DNA from: Chitinophaga cymbidii
Lineage (GTDB): Bacteria > Bacteroidota > Bacteroidia > Chitinophagales > Chitinophagaceae
Direction of reading: 5' to 3'
DNA: 64,000 nt
Assembly: GCF_007992715.1 (NCBI RefSeq)
Contig: NZ_BKAU01000002.1
Location: 372,001-436,000 of the forward strand
The number at the start of each line of letters is the position of its first letter. Within the stretch, counting starts at the first letter, position 1. Below the pieces are notes generated by a model. It was not told the origin of the DNA and did no database searches. It worked only from the letters and a program-made list of their open reading frames with translations. The position numbers and the translations under genes are program-made. Below, one piece after another: positions 53,207 to 62,282 of this stretch.

Positions 53207-54418
53207 TTATTTTTTTGGAAACAGATCGCCGTACATGTCTATCAGCGAGGCGTCCATCCAGGAGCCGCGCATGTTGCGGGTAACGAGCTTTCCCTGAGGG
53301 TCGAACAGCAGGCAGGAAGGAATGCCGCGGATGCGGTAGGCTTTGGCCAGTTCGCTGTCAAAAGCCTTGAGATCGGAAAGCTGCGTCCATTTCATCTTTT
53401 CTTCCTGGATGGCCTTCAACCATTTTTCCTTGTCATCATCCATCGAAATGCTTACGATCTCGAATCCTTTTTTATTGTACAGATCGTATACTTCACGAAG
53501 ATGCGGAATGTCCGCGCGGCAGGGCCCGCACCAGGATGCCCAGAATTCGAACAGCACGTATTTGCCGTTGCCGATATAGTCGCGCAGGCGGTGCGACTGG
53601 CCGGTGGTGTCCTGCAGGGTGAAGTCCAGCACGGTGGCGCCTACGGCAGCCTGCTTATTCGATCCCGCTTTTTCGAGGAAATGTTGGGTGAGCATCCCTT
53701 TGTCCGTTACGCCGGCAAAATGTTCCATCATCCGGTCGATCTCCGTAATATGCATGCTGCGTTGTTCCACAGTTTGCAGCGCAATGAAGGCGAGCACTTC
53801 CGACGGTTTATGATCGAGCACAAAACCGGTCATGAATGCTTTCCTTTTTTTGTCTACCGCATCCATCTTCCTGCAAAGGTCCATCCCGTTTTCCCTTGGC
53901 CCTTTTTCCTTTCCTTTGCCGGGGTTCAGGTAAGCGATATAACCATCAAAATACTTGTCTGTTTCTTCGTCGAACACTTTCTTCTGCCGGTAATATTGCA
54001 GGAACAGGTCGTTGCTGGCGGAGCCGCTTACTTTCGCCGCCAGCGAAGTGCCGCCGCCGGAATAGAGGTCTATTTCCTTTTTCAGGCTGTCGTACGCCGC
54101 TGTGATGCTGATGTTGTCGTTGTTCTCGGCGAAGAGGTTGATCACGCGGTCCTGGTAGTACCTGTTCGTCGGTTCTTCATTTTTGAGCACGATGGAATAG
54201 AAGCGCGGCGTGGCGGCCGTTCCGCTGAAAGTAAATGTTCCGTTGCGGATCACCGTGCTGTCCAGTATTGTTTTGGAGGGAATGTCCGCATACTTCAGGT
54301 ATACCTTTTTCCCTTCCACCTTGCCGCTGATCTTTCCTTTTATCCGGAAGCCGTCCGGCGCATGGGACGCGGAAAGGAGCGTAGCGGCGAGTGTTGCCAG
54401 GATCGTTTGTCTTAACAT
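53207..54418 (-). CDS. TlpA-type thioredoxin (3 of 3)
   Basis: 403 residues, with a cleavable signal peptide (MLRQTILATLAATLLSASHA), a DUF4369-like domain (GFRIKGKISGKVEGKKVYLK region) and a C-terminal TlpA domain with W-C-G-P-C in FWASWCGPCRADIPHLREVY. It starts 11 bases after the SusD gene ends, so translation is probably linked to it. Confidence 0.93.
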   Translation of the reverse strand: MLRQTILATLAATLLSASHAPDGFRIKGKISGKVEGKKVYLKYADIPSKTILDSTVIRNGTFTFSGTAATPRFYSIVLKNEEPTNRYYQDRVINLFAENNDNISITAAYDSLKKEIDLYSGGGTSLAAKVSGSASNDLFLQYYRQKKVFDEETDKYFDGYIAYLNPGKGKEKGPRENGMDLCRKMDAVDKKRKAFMTGFVLDHKPSEVLAFIALQTVEQRSMHITEIDRMMEHFAGVTDKGMLTQHFLEKAGSNKQAAVGATVLDFTLQDTTGQSHRLRDYIGNGKYVLFEFWASWCGPCRADIPHLREVYDLYNKKGFEIVSISMDDDKEKWLKAIQEEKMKWTQLSDLKAFDSELAKAYRIRGIPSCLLFDPQGKLVTRNMRGSWMDASLIDMYGDLFPKK

Positions 54419-54429
54419 GGCTGGTTCAA

Positions 54430-55893
54430 TTAATCATTAGGAATTTCAAATACTACTTTCGGATCGGTGGGCTCAATGGTCATGGCCGTTCCGTTATTGT
54501 CTTCCGCGGTTCTGGTCATGGGCAGGCCGTTGCGGAAATAGTCGAAGCTGTTATGCCCTTCAAAGGCCAGTTCTATTCTTCTTTCTTTCAGCACGGCGGC
54601 CAGCACGTCCTGCGCGGCGAGGTTGTCGATATCAGCCGCGGGCAATCCTGCGCGGGTGTGAATGGCTTTCAGGTTTTCTTTTGCTTTGGCGGTATTGCCA
54701 AGTTTGGCGTATGCTTCCGCCCTGTTGAGGTACAGCTCCGCGAGGCGGAAGAAAACGTATGGCGCGCGGGTCAGCCAGGCCTCGTTCAGCACGAGGTATT
54801 TGGTGGTTTCCACGAAGCCGGAATTGGGATTCAGCTTCAGGAAAGCACCCCTGATATCGTTCGGCGCCAACAGGTTTTTAAAGCTGGCGGAAGGCAGGAA
54901 AGTAGCGCCCACGCCGTAGGTGAGATCGAAGTGATAAAACTGGCCGATGGAGCTGCCGCCGGAAGCATTATCGTATGCGAAGATCAGTTCTTTGTTAGTA
55001 GTGCCGTTGGCGCGGCCGATATCCCCGAACTCATCGTCTCCGAACATTTTGCGATAGGCGTCGTTTTGCAGCAATGTATATTTTCCGGCGGTATGATCTA
55101 TCACGCTGTCCGCGTACACGATCGCCAGCTCATTGGCGGTATCGTCCGGATCGGCAATGCTGCCGCCCATGTAGAGGTATACGCGGGAGAGGAGCGACCA
55201 TGCGGCGGCGGTGCTGCCGAAGGCGTTGGTTTTGGTGACGGGCGCTTTCATCAATTGAGCCGCGGTTTTCAGGTCGCTGATGATGAGGTCGTATGCTTCT
55301 TTTACCGTGCCTCTTTCCGGCACGTCCTTGATGTCGCTGCTGGTTTTGAGGATCACGCCGGGATTTTCACCGGCGGCCTGGTAATAGGGTTTGCCGTATA
55401 CGCGCACGAGGTTGAAGTAAACGAGCGCGCGAAGGAAATGATTTTCTCCCCTGGCATACAGGAACCTGTCTTTTTCAGCATCCGTGAGCGAGGAAAAGGT
55501 GGTGCCTTCCAATGCGGCAATGCCTTCGAGCGTGGTGTTCACGCTTACGATGACCTGGTAGGCTCCGCGGTAGAAATCAACGTTGTTGCCCAGTGTGGGG
55601 CCGTTGCTGTTCCGGAAGAAGAAAGCGTCGGTGGTCTTGCTCACAGGCGTCCAGTTTTGCAGCGTCACGTTGTTGCCGCGGCTTTCCGCAAAATCGTGCA
55701 TAGGCACATCGAAGCTGTTGAAGCCGCTGCCTTGCAGCAGGGCGTAATTGCCGACCGTTGTTTCTTCGATACCTGCCAGTGATGCCAGTTCCCCTTCCTT
55801 GTCGATCTTCGTCAATGGCCGTACGCTGTCTATCTGCTTGTTGCAGGCGGTTGCCAGCAGGCCGGTCATAATAAGTATGATAGTGTATTTCAT
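54430..55893 (-). CDS. SusD/RagB family outer membrane lipoprotein
   Basis: Nutrient-binding surface lipoprotein partnering the SusC-type transporter. 487 residues begin MKYTIILIMTGLLATACNKQ with the lipid Cys at about residue 17. The SusD signatures are present: SLTDAEKDRFLYARGENHFLRALVYFNLVRVYGKPY region, APYVFFRLAELYLNRAEAYA and the C-terminal RRIELAFEGHNSFDYFRNGL. The ligand is unknown; no glycoside hydrolase lies nearby. Confidence 0.95.
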   Translation of the reverse strand: MKYTIILIMTGLLATACNKQIDSVRPLTKIDKEGELASLAGIEETTVGNYALLQGSGFNSFDVPMHDFAESRGNNVTLQNWTPVSKTTDAFFFRNSNGPTLGNNVDFYRGAYQVIVSVNTTLEGIAALEGTTFSSLTDAEKDRFLYARGENHFLRALVYFNLVRVYGKPYYQAAGENPGVILKTSSDIKDVPERGTVKEAYDLIISDLKTAAQLMKAPVTKTNAFGSTAAAWSLLSRVYLYMGGSIADPDDTANELAIVYADSVIDHTAGKYTLLQNDAYRKMFGDDEFGDIGRANGTTNKELIFAYDNASGGSSIGQFYHFDLTYGVGATFLPSASFKNLLAPNDIRGAFLKLNPNSGFVETTKYLVLNEAWLTRAPYVFFRLAELYLNRAEAYAKLGNTAKAKENLKAIHTRAGLPAADIDNLAAQDVLAAVLKERRIELAFEGHNSFDYFRNGLPMTRTAEDNNGTAMTIEPTDPKVVFEIPND

Positions 55894-55985
55894 CTGTTAA
55901 TATTTATTTTTTACGGGCCAGATGGAACCTCGCATTAACATAGCCCATGCTCGGTTTCATCTTTCCAAATTTGAAGCTCAAAAAA

Positions 55986-58900
55986 TTAAAACCCGACTTG
56001 TAAACCGAACACATAGCGCCGCGGGATGCCTATCCCGGAACCGATGGAGCCGCCGAAATCCTGCGCCTGTCCAACAGAGGGCCCTTCCGGATCGGAGGAG
56101 ATGATCTCTCTGGAATAGAGCGTGTACAGGTTATCGCCGCTAACGTAAAAATTGGCTTGCGAGATGCCCAGTTTCCGCAGCCATGGTTTCGGTAAGTCAT
56201 ATCCCAGGCGAACGGTGCGCAGGCGGGCATGGCTGCCATCGTGCATGTATTTGCTGGAACCGAAGTAATCGGTGTTGGCATGCGTGTAAAGCTCCGGCTC
56301 TGTAGCGTCCGTCTGCCCCGGTGTGGTCCATTGCTTCTGGTGCTTGCGGTAGGCGAGCTGGTTGTAACTGGTGATATTGGAGCCCTGGTTCTGTTCAGCC
56401 AGGTCGTCCGTGATTACATATCCGTATGCAAAAGTGATGAGCACGTTCAGGGAGAAATTCTTGTAGGTGAAGTTGTTGGTGAGGCCGCCGAAGAATTTCG
56501 GCTGGAAGTTGCCGATATACTGGAACTGCCGCGGGTCGGCGGCGGCGCCCACTTCATCCATCGTATTCACGTAGGTAACGCCCGCTACCTGCCCCTTGTC
56601 GTCGAAGATCAGCTTTTCGAAGCGGGGCTTGCCGGTTTCGGGATCTACGCCGGCATATTTAACGGCTTTCAGTGAATTGATATCATCGCCGGGGAAAAGA
56701 TAAAAGCTGTTGGCGTTATAGAAGCCTTGCCGCAGAGAGTCGTTGGCTACGTTGATGATCTTGTTCCTGTTGAAGCTGATGTTGAAAGAGGTGTTCCACT
56801 GGAAGTTCTTGCCGGTGATATTGTCTGAATTGATCAGCACTTCCCATCCCTTGTTCTGCACGGTGGCTACGTTCTGCCATTGTGTGGGGAAGCCGCTGAT
56901 GGCGGACAGGGTCACTTTCTGCAAAAGGTCTTCCGAGCGGCGGTGATAGTAGTCCACGCTGGCGGTCACTTTGTTGAACAGGCCGAAGTCCACACCCGCG
57001 CTGAAAGTTTTGGTGATCTCCCATTGCAGGTCCGGATTGGCGAGCACGGTGATGATCGCGCCCGGCTGCATGCTGTAGGTATAGCGGGGATCGTAGAGTG
57101 TGCTGGTGAGGAAGTTGTCGCCCAACTGCGAGCCGCTGGTGCCGTAGTTGCTGCGCAGCTTCAGGTTGGTCAGGAAACCGAGCCTGTCGGCAAAACGTTC
57201 GTTGCTGATCACCCAGGCGCCGCCTAGGGAATAGAAGGTGCCGTACCGCTTGTCCGCCCCGAAGCTGCTGGACGCATCCGTCCGCAGGGAAGCGCTCACG
57301 CTGTAGCGGTTGTCATAGGTGTATCCCGCTTCACCAAAAGCGGAGAAAGAAGCGCGGTCTTCCTTGCCGCCTTCAACATTGCCGTTCTTGGTAGTAGGAA
57401 TGCCGTAGATCGAGTAATCATAACGGTTGCCGATCTGCCTGCCCAGTGTTATCACCGGGTATCCGGCCCTTACGTTGTTCACGTTCACCAGGATGTTTTC
57501 CATTTTCGTGCGGCCGTATTCCGTGGCTACCAGTGCGCGCAGGGAGTGACTGCCGAATGCCTTCTGGAAATTCAGCTGGTTGGAGGTGAGGAATGACTGT
57601 ATCTGGTTGGTATTGGTGCCGAGGAAACCTTTGGAGGAAGTGGTGGTTCCGGAGCCGGCAAAACTTCTGACATCTATATACCGTTCGTCTTTGGTATAAT
57701 TGAGATTGGCGGAATTGGTGCTGGAAAAGCTCAGCCAGTCCGTAAACCTGTAGTCCGCCTTGATAGAGCCGTTGAAGCGCTGTGCTTTGAGGTGCATGTA
57801 GTTGAACTGGTTTTCAAAGATGGGATTTTCCCTTTTCTGCATTCTTCCGTTCATTTTGTACTCCAGGAACGGTTTCGGAGAGCCGTCCGCGTTATACGGG
57901 TTGACCCAGGGAATCATGCCGTACAGAAAAGTGCCGCTGTTGGAATTTTCTCTTGTACCCTTATCAAAAATTCCGTTGAGCGATATGTTGGTGGTCAGCC
58001 TTTTGGTGAGCCTGTTTTCCAGGTTCACGCGGAAGGTGCCGCGTTTCAGGCCGTTGTTCACGCCGGTGGACTGCTCATCGTAGTAAGTGCCACCTATGTA
58101 GTAGCGGCTGTTTTCAGTACCTCCCCGGGCGGAGAGATTGACTTCCTTGGTGTTGCTGCGGATAAAAGCATACTTCTGCCAGTCGTAGCTGTTCTGCACG
58201 TCTGCCATGTCCGGCAGGCGGTCATCCAGGTAGTCTTCCAGCGTGGGATATTGCGGCGCGAGGCTGCCGTTGTTCACGCGGTAGTCTTCCGTGTAGTAGC
58301 GTTTTTGCAGGTCGTACAGCTCGGGGCCGGAGAGGAACCGCGTGGAGCCGCGGTTGGGCTGATTGATCCCGTATTTCACTTCCGCCAGCATCTGCGGTTT
58401 GCCGATCATGCCTTTCTTGGTGGTCACAACAATAACACCCGCGGCGGCGCGTGAGCCGTAGATCGCGGTGGCCGCGGCATCTTTCAGGATGGTGAGGTTA
58501 TCGATGTCCTGTACATTGACCAGTTCTTTCAGGTTCTGGTTGGGCATGATCACGCCGTCCAGCACCAGCAGCGGTCCGTAGTTCTGTGTGGGCATCACAA
58601 ATTCGTTATACTGGTCTACCCCCACGCCCACTACGCTGCTCTGGCCGCGGACAAATATCTGGCCGCCGGCGCTGGTGGGGTCGCCCGCGCCCTGTTCGGA
58701 GATGTAGAGGCCGGTGGCGCGCCCTTTCAGCAGGGAAACCGGGTCGGACGTGGTAATGCCTTTGCGGAGCGTTTCTCCGCTGATCTTCTGCACCGCGCCG
58801 GTAAGCTCGCCTGTTTTCTTGGCGGAATAACCGGTGATGATCAGCTCTTCCAGTTTTGATGTGGAAACGATCAGCAGGATGGTCACGGAGCGTTTGCCGG

Positions 58901-59504
58901 ATGCTTTTACCAGCTGGCTTTCATAGCCCACGAAAGATACGTCCAGCATTACTTCCCTGGCATCCGTTTCCAGTTCGAACTCGCCGCTGGCGTTGGTGAC
59001 GGTGGCTTTGGACGTGCCCCTGATCTGCACGCTGGCGCCGGGCATCGGCTCGCCGGACACGGCATCTTTCACCACGCCGCGTATCTTTTCCGGCGGCTGC
59101 GGCAGGAAGGGCAGGGCAGCATCTTTTTTAAGCACGATGGTTTTCCTGATAACGGTCCATTTGAGATGCTGGCCGCTGAGGCAGGCGTTGAGCGCCTCTT
59201 CCAGCGTGGCGTCCTTGATGGCAACGTTCACCACGGCGCCGGAAGGCAACGTTCCTTCCTCGTACCAGACCTGGTACCCGCTTTGCCGTTCTATTTCCCC
59301 AAGGATCTTTTCCAGTGGCGCGTTCTCCCGTGAGATGGTGATCTTTTGCGCGGATACGGCGGCGCTTACATGCATGGCGCCGAGTAATAAAATGATGATG
59401 GACAGCTTCACAGTAATTAATCTTTTTGTGAACGGGCTTAGCCCTGATTTGGTTGATAGGCATGACCTGCCTTGCCGCTGCGGGCAATAGGTAGTTGAGA
59501 TCAT
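55986..59504 (-). CDS. SusC/TonB-dependent transporter with STN domain
   Basis: 1172-residue outer membrane transporter energised by TonB. After the N-terminal leader and signal peptide it has an STN (secretin/TonB short) domain (about 55-120). Next come a carboxypeptidase-like plug-in domain (IRGVVKDAVSGEPMPGASVQ), the plug (LLKGRATGLYISEQGAGDPT) and a beta barrel ending VFGLQVGF. The STN domain is the part that signals to a FecR anti-sigma factor, which matches the genes upstream. The start at 59504 is chosen because the following hydrophobic part needs a basic region. Confidence 0.94.
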   Translation of the reverse strand: MISTTYCPQRQGRSCLSTKSGLSPFTKRLITVKLSIIILLLGAMHVSAAVSAQKITISRENAPLEKILGEIERQSGYQVWYEEGTLPSGAVVNVAIKDATLEEALNACLSGQHLKWTVIRKTIVLKKDAALPFLPQPPEKIRGVVKDAVSGEPMPGASVQIRGTSKATVTNASGEFELETDAREVMLDVSFVGYESQLVKASGKRSVTILLIVSTSKLEELIITGYSAKKTGELTGAVQKISGETLRKGITTSDPVSLLKGRATGLYISEQGAGDPTSAGGQIFVRGQSSVVGVGVDQYNEFVMPTQNYGPLLVLDGVIMPNQNLKELVNVQDIDNLTILKDAAATAIYGSRAAAGVIVVTTKKGMIGKPQMLAEVKYGINQPNRGSTRFLSGPELYDLQKRYYTEDYRVNNGSLAPQYPTLEDYLDDRLPDMADVQNSYDWQKYAFIRSNTKEVNLSARGGTENSRYYIGGTYYDEQSTGVNNGLKRGTFRVNLENRLTKRLTTNISLNGIFDKGTRENSNSGTFLYGMIPWVNPYNADGSPKPFLEYKMNGRMQKRENPIFENQFNYMHLKAQRFNGSIKADYRFTDWLSFSSTNSANLNYTKDERYIDVRSFAGSGTTTSSKGFLGTNTNQIQSFLTSNQLNFQKAFGSHSLRALVATEYGRTKMENILVNVNNVRAGYPVITLGRQIGNRYDYSIYGIPTTKNGNVEGGKEDRASFSAFGEAGYTYDNRYSVSASLRTDASSSFGADKRYGTFYSLGGAWVISNERFADRLGFLTNLKLRSNYGTSGSQLGDNFLTSTLYDPRYTYSMQPGAIITVLANPDLQWEITKTFSAGVDFGLFNKVTASVDYYHRRSEDLLQKVTLSAISGFPTQWQNVATVQNKGWEVLINSDNITGKNFQWNTSFNISFNRNKIINVANDSLRQGFYNANSFYLFPGDDINSLKAVKYAGVDPETGKPRFEKLIFDDKGQVAGVTYVNTMDEVGAAADPRQFQYIGNFQPKFFGGLTNNFTYKNFSLNVLITFAYGYVITDDLAEQNQGSNITSYNQLAYRKHQKQWTTPGQTDATEPELYTHANTDYFGSSKYMHDGSHARLRTVRLGYDLPKPWLRKLGISQANFYVSGDNLYTLYSREIISSDPEGPSVGQAQDFGGSIGSGIGIPRRYVFGLQVGF

Positions 59505-59599
59505 AAAACTGGTTGGTTAATGATTTAATAAAATTCTTTCAGAAGCTGGTGTACGATTTAGTGGTTCTTTTGATTTCTGGCGATCTGGTTTTTTGGTTT

Positions 59600-60742
59600 T
59601 TATGGTAAAACGATGATCCTGTTTTGTTCCTGCCTGAAGTGCAGGTCGCTGGCTTCCAGTATGGAGAGCGTTTCGGAAAGACTGTAGCTGCGCGATACCT
59701 TCCCGGTAAACCGGCGGCGCGTAACTGCTTTTTCATATGTGATGTCCACATCATACCACCGGCTTATTTCCCGGAGTATGGTGGCGATATTTTCGTTCCT
59801 GAAGGCAAAGAACCCTTCTTTCCATGCAATGGCCTGGTACACGTCTGTATCGGGTATGATGCGGATATCCTGACCGGCGCCTACTTTCGCCTGGTCCCCG
59901 GGTTTCAGCAGGCTGCTTTTTCCGTTCGACGTTACAATTTTCACGCTTCCTTCCAGGAGAGTGGTGTTGATGGTCGGTTCTTCCAGGTAAGCCCTGACGT
60001 TGAAATGCGTGCCCAGCACTTCCACCCGAAGGCCGGCTGCTGTAACAATAAAAGGTTTCTCCGCATCCCCGGCTACTTCAAAATAACCTTCACCGTCCAG
60101 CTCCACCAGGCGTTCTGCACCGTTGAAGGCGGTGGGGAATTGCAGTTTGCTGGCGGCGTTCAGCCATACCCTGGTGCCGTCCGGCAGTACCAGCTGATAG
60201 GTGCTGCCTTTGGGAACGGACAATTTGTTGATGGACGGTTTAGCCTTGCCGCTGCCGGCATCATATATCAGCAGTGCCTGTTGCTTTTTCACGTTGGTGC
60301 CGCCCTGCTCCGCGATGGTGCCGTCACCGCTGGCGCTGAGGTCCACCACGGTGCCGTTGCCGAGGGTGAGGATGGCCTTGTTGCTCGCGGGCGGCGGTGC
60401 GGGCGCCGTAGCGGTTGTCTGCCGAGGCCGCTCCGGCTGCTTTAGCAGGAAAATACCGGCGGCTGCCATGATGCATGCGGCTGCCACCCAGGGCAGCCAC
60501 TTCCGGCGCAAGGTCACTACGCGGGCCGGCGCGGCCTGTTTGTCCCGCGCGATCTGCTCCTGCATTTGCCGCAGCATCCGCGCTCCTGTTCCTTCCAGCG
60601 TATCCTGCTGTGCACCTACCACTACTTCGGTATCGCCCCCGTTCACGTGATCGTACCAATTGTGCAGCGCCTCCTGTTCGGCCGCGGTAGCGTTGCCGTC
60701 CAGGTATTTCTTTGCCAAAACACTGATCTGCTCTGTATCCAT
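59600..60742 (-). CDS. FecR family anti-sigma factor
   Basis: Single-pass inner-membrane regulator. I start at the ATG giving MDTEQISVLAKKYLDGNATA (60742), 380 residues; a TTG three codons upstream is less likely. The N-terminal cytosolic part binds the sigma factor. One membrane segment lies at about 85-105 (WLPWVAAACIMAAAGIFLLK). The periplasmic FecR domain contains KGSTYQLVLPDGTRVWLNAA, and the C-terminal DUF4974 domain RENIATILREISRWYDVDIT-like. It is 83 bases from the ECF gene. Confidence 0.95.
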   Translation of the reverse strand: MDTEQISVLAKKYLDGNATAAEQEALHNWYDHVNGGDTEVVVGAQQDTLEGTGARMLRQMQEQIARDKQAAPARVVTLRRKWLPWVAAACIMAAAGIFLLKQPERPRQTTATAPAPPPASNKAILTLGNGTVVDLSASGDGTIAEQGGTNVKKQQALLIYDAGSGKAKPSINKLSVPKGSTYQLVLPDGTRVWLNAASKLQFPTAFNGAERLVELDGEGYFEVAGDAEKPFIVTAAGLRVEVLGTHFNVRAYLEEPTINTTLLEGSVKIVTSNGKSSLLKPGDQAKVGAGQDIRIIPDTDVYQAIAWKEGFFAFRNENIATILREISRWYDVDITYEKAVTRRRFTGKVSRSYSLSETLSILEASDLHFRQEQNRIIVLP

Positions 60743-60825
60743 TGAGTGCAATTAAAGCGGGCCTTTATATAATAGAGACCTGCCGGTGGAATTCACACGC
60801 AAAAAAGGAGAAAAAAAATGCGGGG

Positions 60826-61389
60826 TTATTTGATCAGCATAAAAACCATGGCCAGGGTGAGGTAGTCCCGTTTCTGGCGCATGATCTGCATCACGCGGGC
60901 AACGTACCCTTCGGCGGTGCGTACGGATACGCCCAGTTCCCCGGCCACCTCTTCCAGGGGCCGGTCCAGCAGCTTGTGCTGCAGAAAAACGATGCGGTGT
61001 TTGTCGGGCAGTTCGTTAGCCAGCTTGTTCAGTATGTCCAGCAGAAATTTGTTGTCGATATCAAAAGCGGGCAGCTGTTCGCCGGTTACGGCCTGCAGAG
61101 TGCTGGACTGCTCCTTTTTACGCTGACGTTGCGCGAGGTGCCGGTAAATGGCGTATCGCACCATGGCGGCCAGGTAAAAGGGGAGGGATTGAATGACGAG
61201 TGAGTTTCTTTTGTGCCAGAGCGTGAGGAAAACCTGTTGAACGATTTCTTCCGCATCCTGTGCTGATTGCAGGCGCTTGTGCGCCATGAAATACAGCCGC
61301 TCCCAGTAATGGTTGTAGATTTCGGCAAAAGCAGTTTCATCCCCGTCTTTCAATAACGCCAATAAAGCTATATCATTGGTTTCACGCAT
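60826..61389 (-). CDS. ECF RNA polymerase sigma factor, FecI-like
   Basis: Region 2 is visible as AEIYNHYWERLYFMAHKRLQ and DAEEIVQQVFLTLWHKR, and region 4 as LPDKHRIVFLQHKLLDRPLE and VSVRTAEGYVARVMQIMRQK. I start at MRETNDIALLALLKDGDETA (61389, 187 residues); a TTG two codons upstream is in frame. It should activate the FecR-SusC-SusD-TlpA cluster when the transporter signals. A degenerate tandem array lies upstream of its start. Confidence 0.95.
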   Translation of the reverse strand: MRETNDIALLALLKDGDETAFAEIYNHYWERLYFMAHKRLQSAQDAEEIVQQVFLTLWHKRNSLVIQSLPFYLAAMVRYAIYRHLAQRQRKKEQSSTLQAVTGEQLPAFDIDNKFLLDILNKLANELPDKHRIVFLQHKLLDRPLEEVAGELGVSVRTAEGYVARVMQIMRQKRDYLTLAMVFMLIK

Positions 61390-61492
61390 AAACAACTAAG
61401 ACAGCAGCTGATAACTGCAACAGCATAAATTTACAAAAAGGGCGGAAACACTGTTCTTTCTGTGCAGGTTTTTATTTTGAGGGGAGGCGCTT

Positions 61493-61703
61493 CAACAAAA
61501 AAAGCCGTATCACGAATCAGGCTAGCAAAAGCGGTAACGCGAATCCGGTCAACAAAAAAAGTAGTAACGCAAACCCCGCCAGCAAAAAGCCGTATTACAA
61601 ACCCGGCCAGCAAAAGCGATAACGCGAATCCGGCCAACAAAAAAAGCCGCAACGCGACCCCTGGGCAACAAAAAAGCCGCATCGCGGATCCGATACGGCT
61701 TTT
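61493..61703 (-). repeat. Seven-unit degenerate tandem array of terminator-like sequence
   Basis: Units of 26-31 bases start at 61493, 61524, 61550, 61581, 61609, 61636 and 61666. Consensus: CAACAAAAAAAGCCGTAACG followed by CGAATCCGGCC. Units alternate in length, giving a higher-order period of about 57 bases. The last unit forms, on the minus strand, a stem AAAAGCCGTATCG / CGATGCGGCTTTT with a T-run, i.e. the terminator of the gene at 61727-62134. A plus-strand reading frame through the array is low-complexity and not considered real. Confidence 0.8.
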
Positions 61704-61726
61704 CGAAAATCTCTTTCAAAATATCC

Positions 61727-62134
61727 TTAACCTTTTCTGAACGGCAGTTTAATCTGTACCTGGTGGTACCGCATGTTGGGCTCTGCCGCTTGTACGCTTA
61801 CATTTACATTGTAAGGAACGATATAAGTAACATTACCTTTTTTGTAAGTCATTACAGACTTAACATTTACGGTATTTTTAGAACTCAGGTTGAATGAGGT
61901 CTTCAGGATACCACTAGCTGTAAAACCGGCGTCAAGGCTCAGGTTTGTTTTGGGCATGCTGGTGTTGGTGCCAAGGGAGAAACGGTTTTCCGTCTTTTTT
62001 ACCTTGTCATCGTTGTTATCATCCGGATTGATGCCCAGATCATTGGCTTTCACGCTAAGTGCAAGCACGAATAAAGCACTTACCATGAGGCAAGACAATG
62101 AAAACGTGTGAATTATGTTATTTATCTTCTTCAT
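61727..62134 (-). CDS. Small secreted protein, function unknown
   Basis: 135 residues with a signal peptide (MKKINNIIHTFSLSCLMVSA, cleavage near SVKA at 30) and a beta-rich mature part with many Asn, Thr and Ser (TNTSMPKTNLSLDAGFTASG, TYIVPYNVNVSVQAAEPN). I do not recognise the family. The mature part could be a small surface or fibre-like protein. It is monocistronic; its terminator is the last unit of the downstream tandem array. Confidence 0.75.
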   Translation of the reverse strand: MKKINNIIHTFSLSCLMVSALFVLALSVKANDLGINPDDNNDDKVKKTENRFSLGTNTSMPKTNLSLDAGFTASGILKTSFNLSSKNTVNVKSVMTYKKGNVTYIVPYNVNVSVQAAEPNMRYHQVQIKLPFRKG

Positions 62135-62282
62135 TGTACTGCAAATATACGAAAAAATTATCTATCATAACGGAATCTTAATGCAAAATACAAAGTTATC
62201 TTAATAAAATGTTAAAAAATACATAAACGGTGAGATAGGCGGCTGTTTGGTGACAGCACTAAAATCCCATATATTTACATTA

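Noticed and set aside
61462..61740. 92-codon plus-strand frame through the tandem array
   Set aside because: Low-complexity K/S/T/N-rich product produced by the repeat itself, overlapping the end of a real minus-strand gene.
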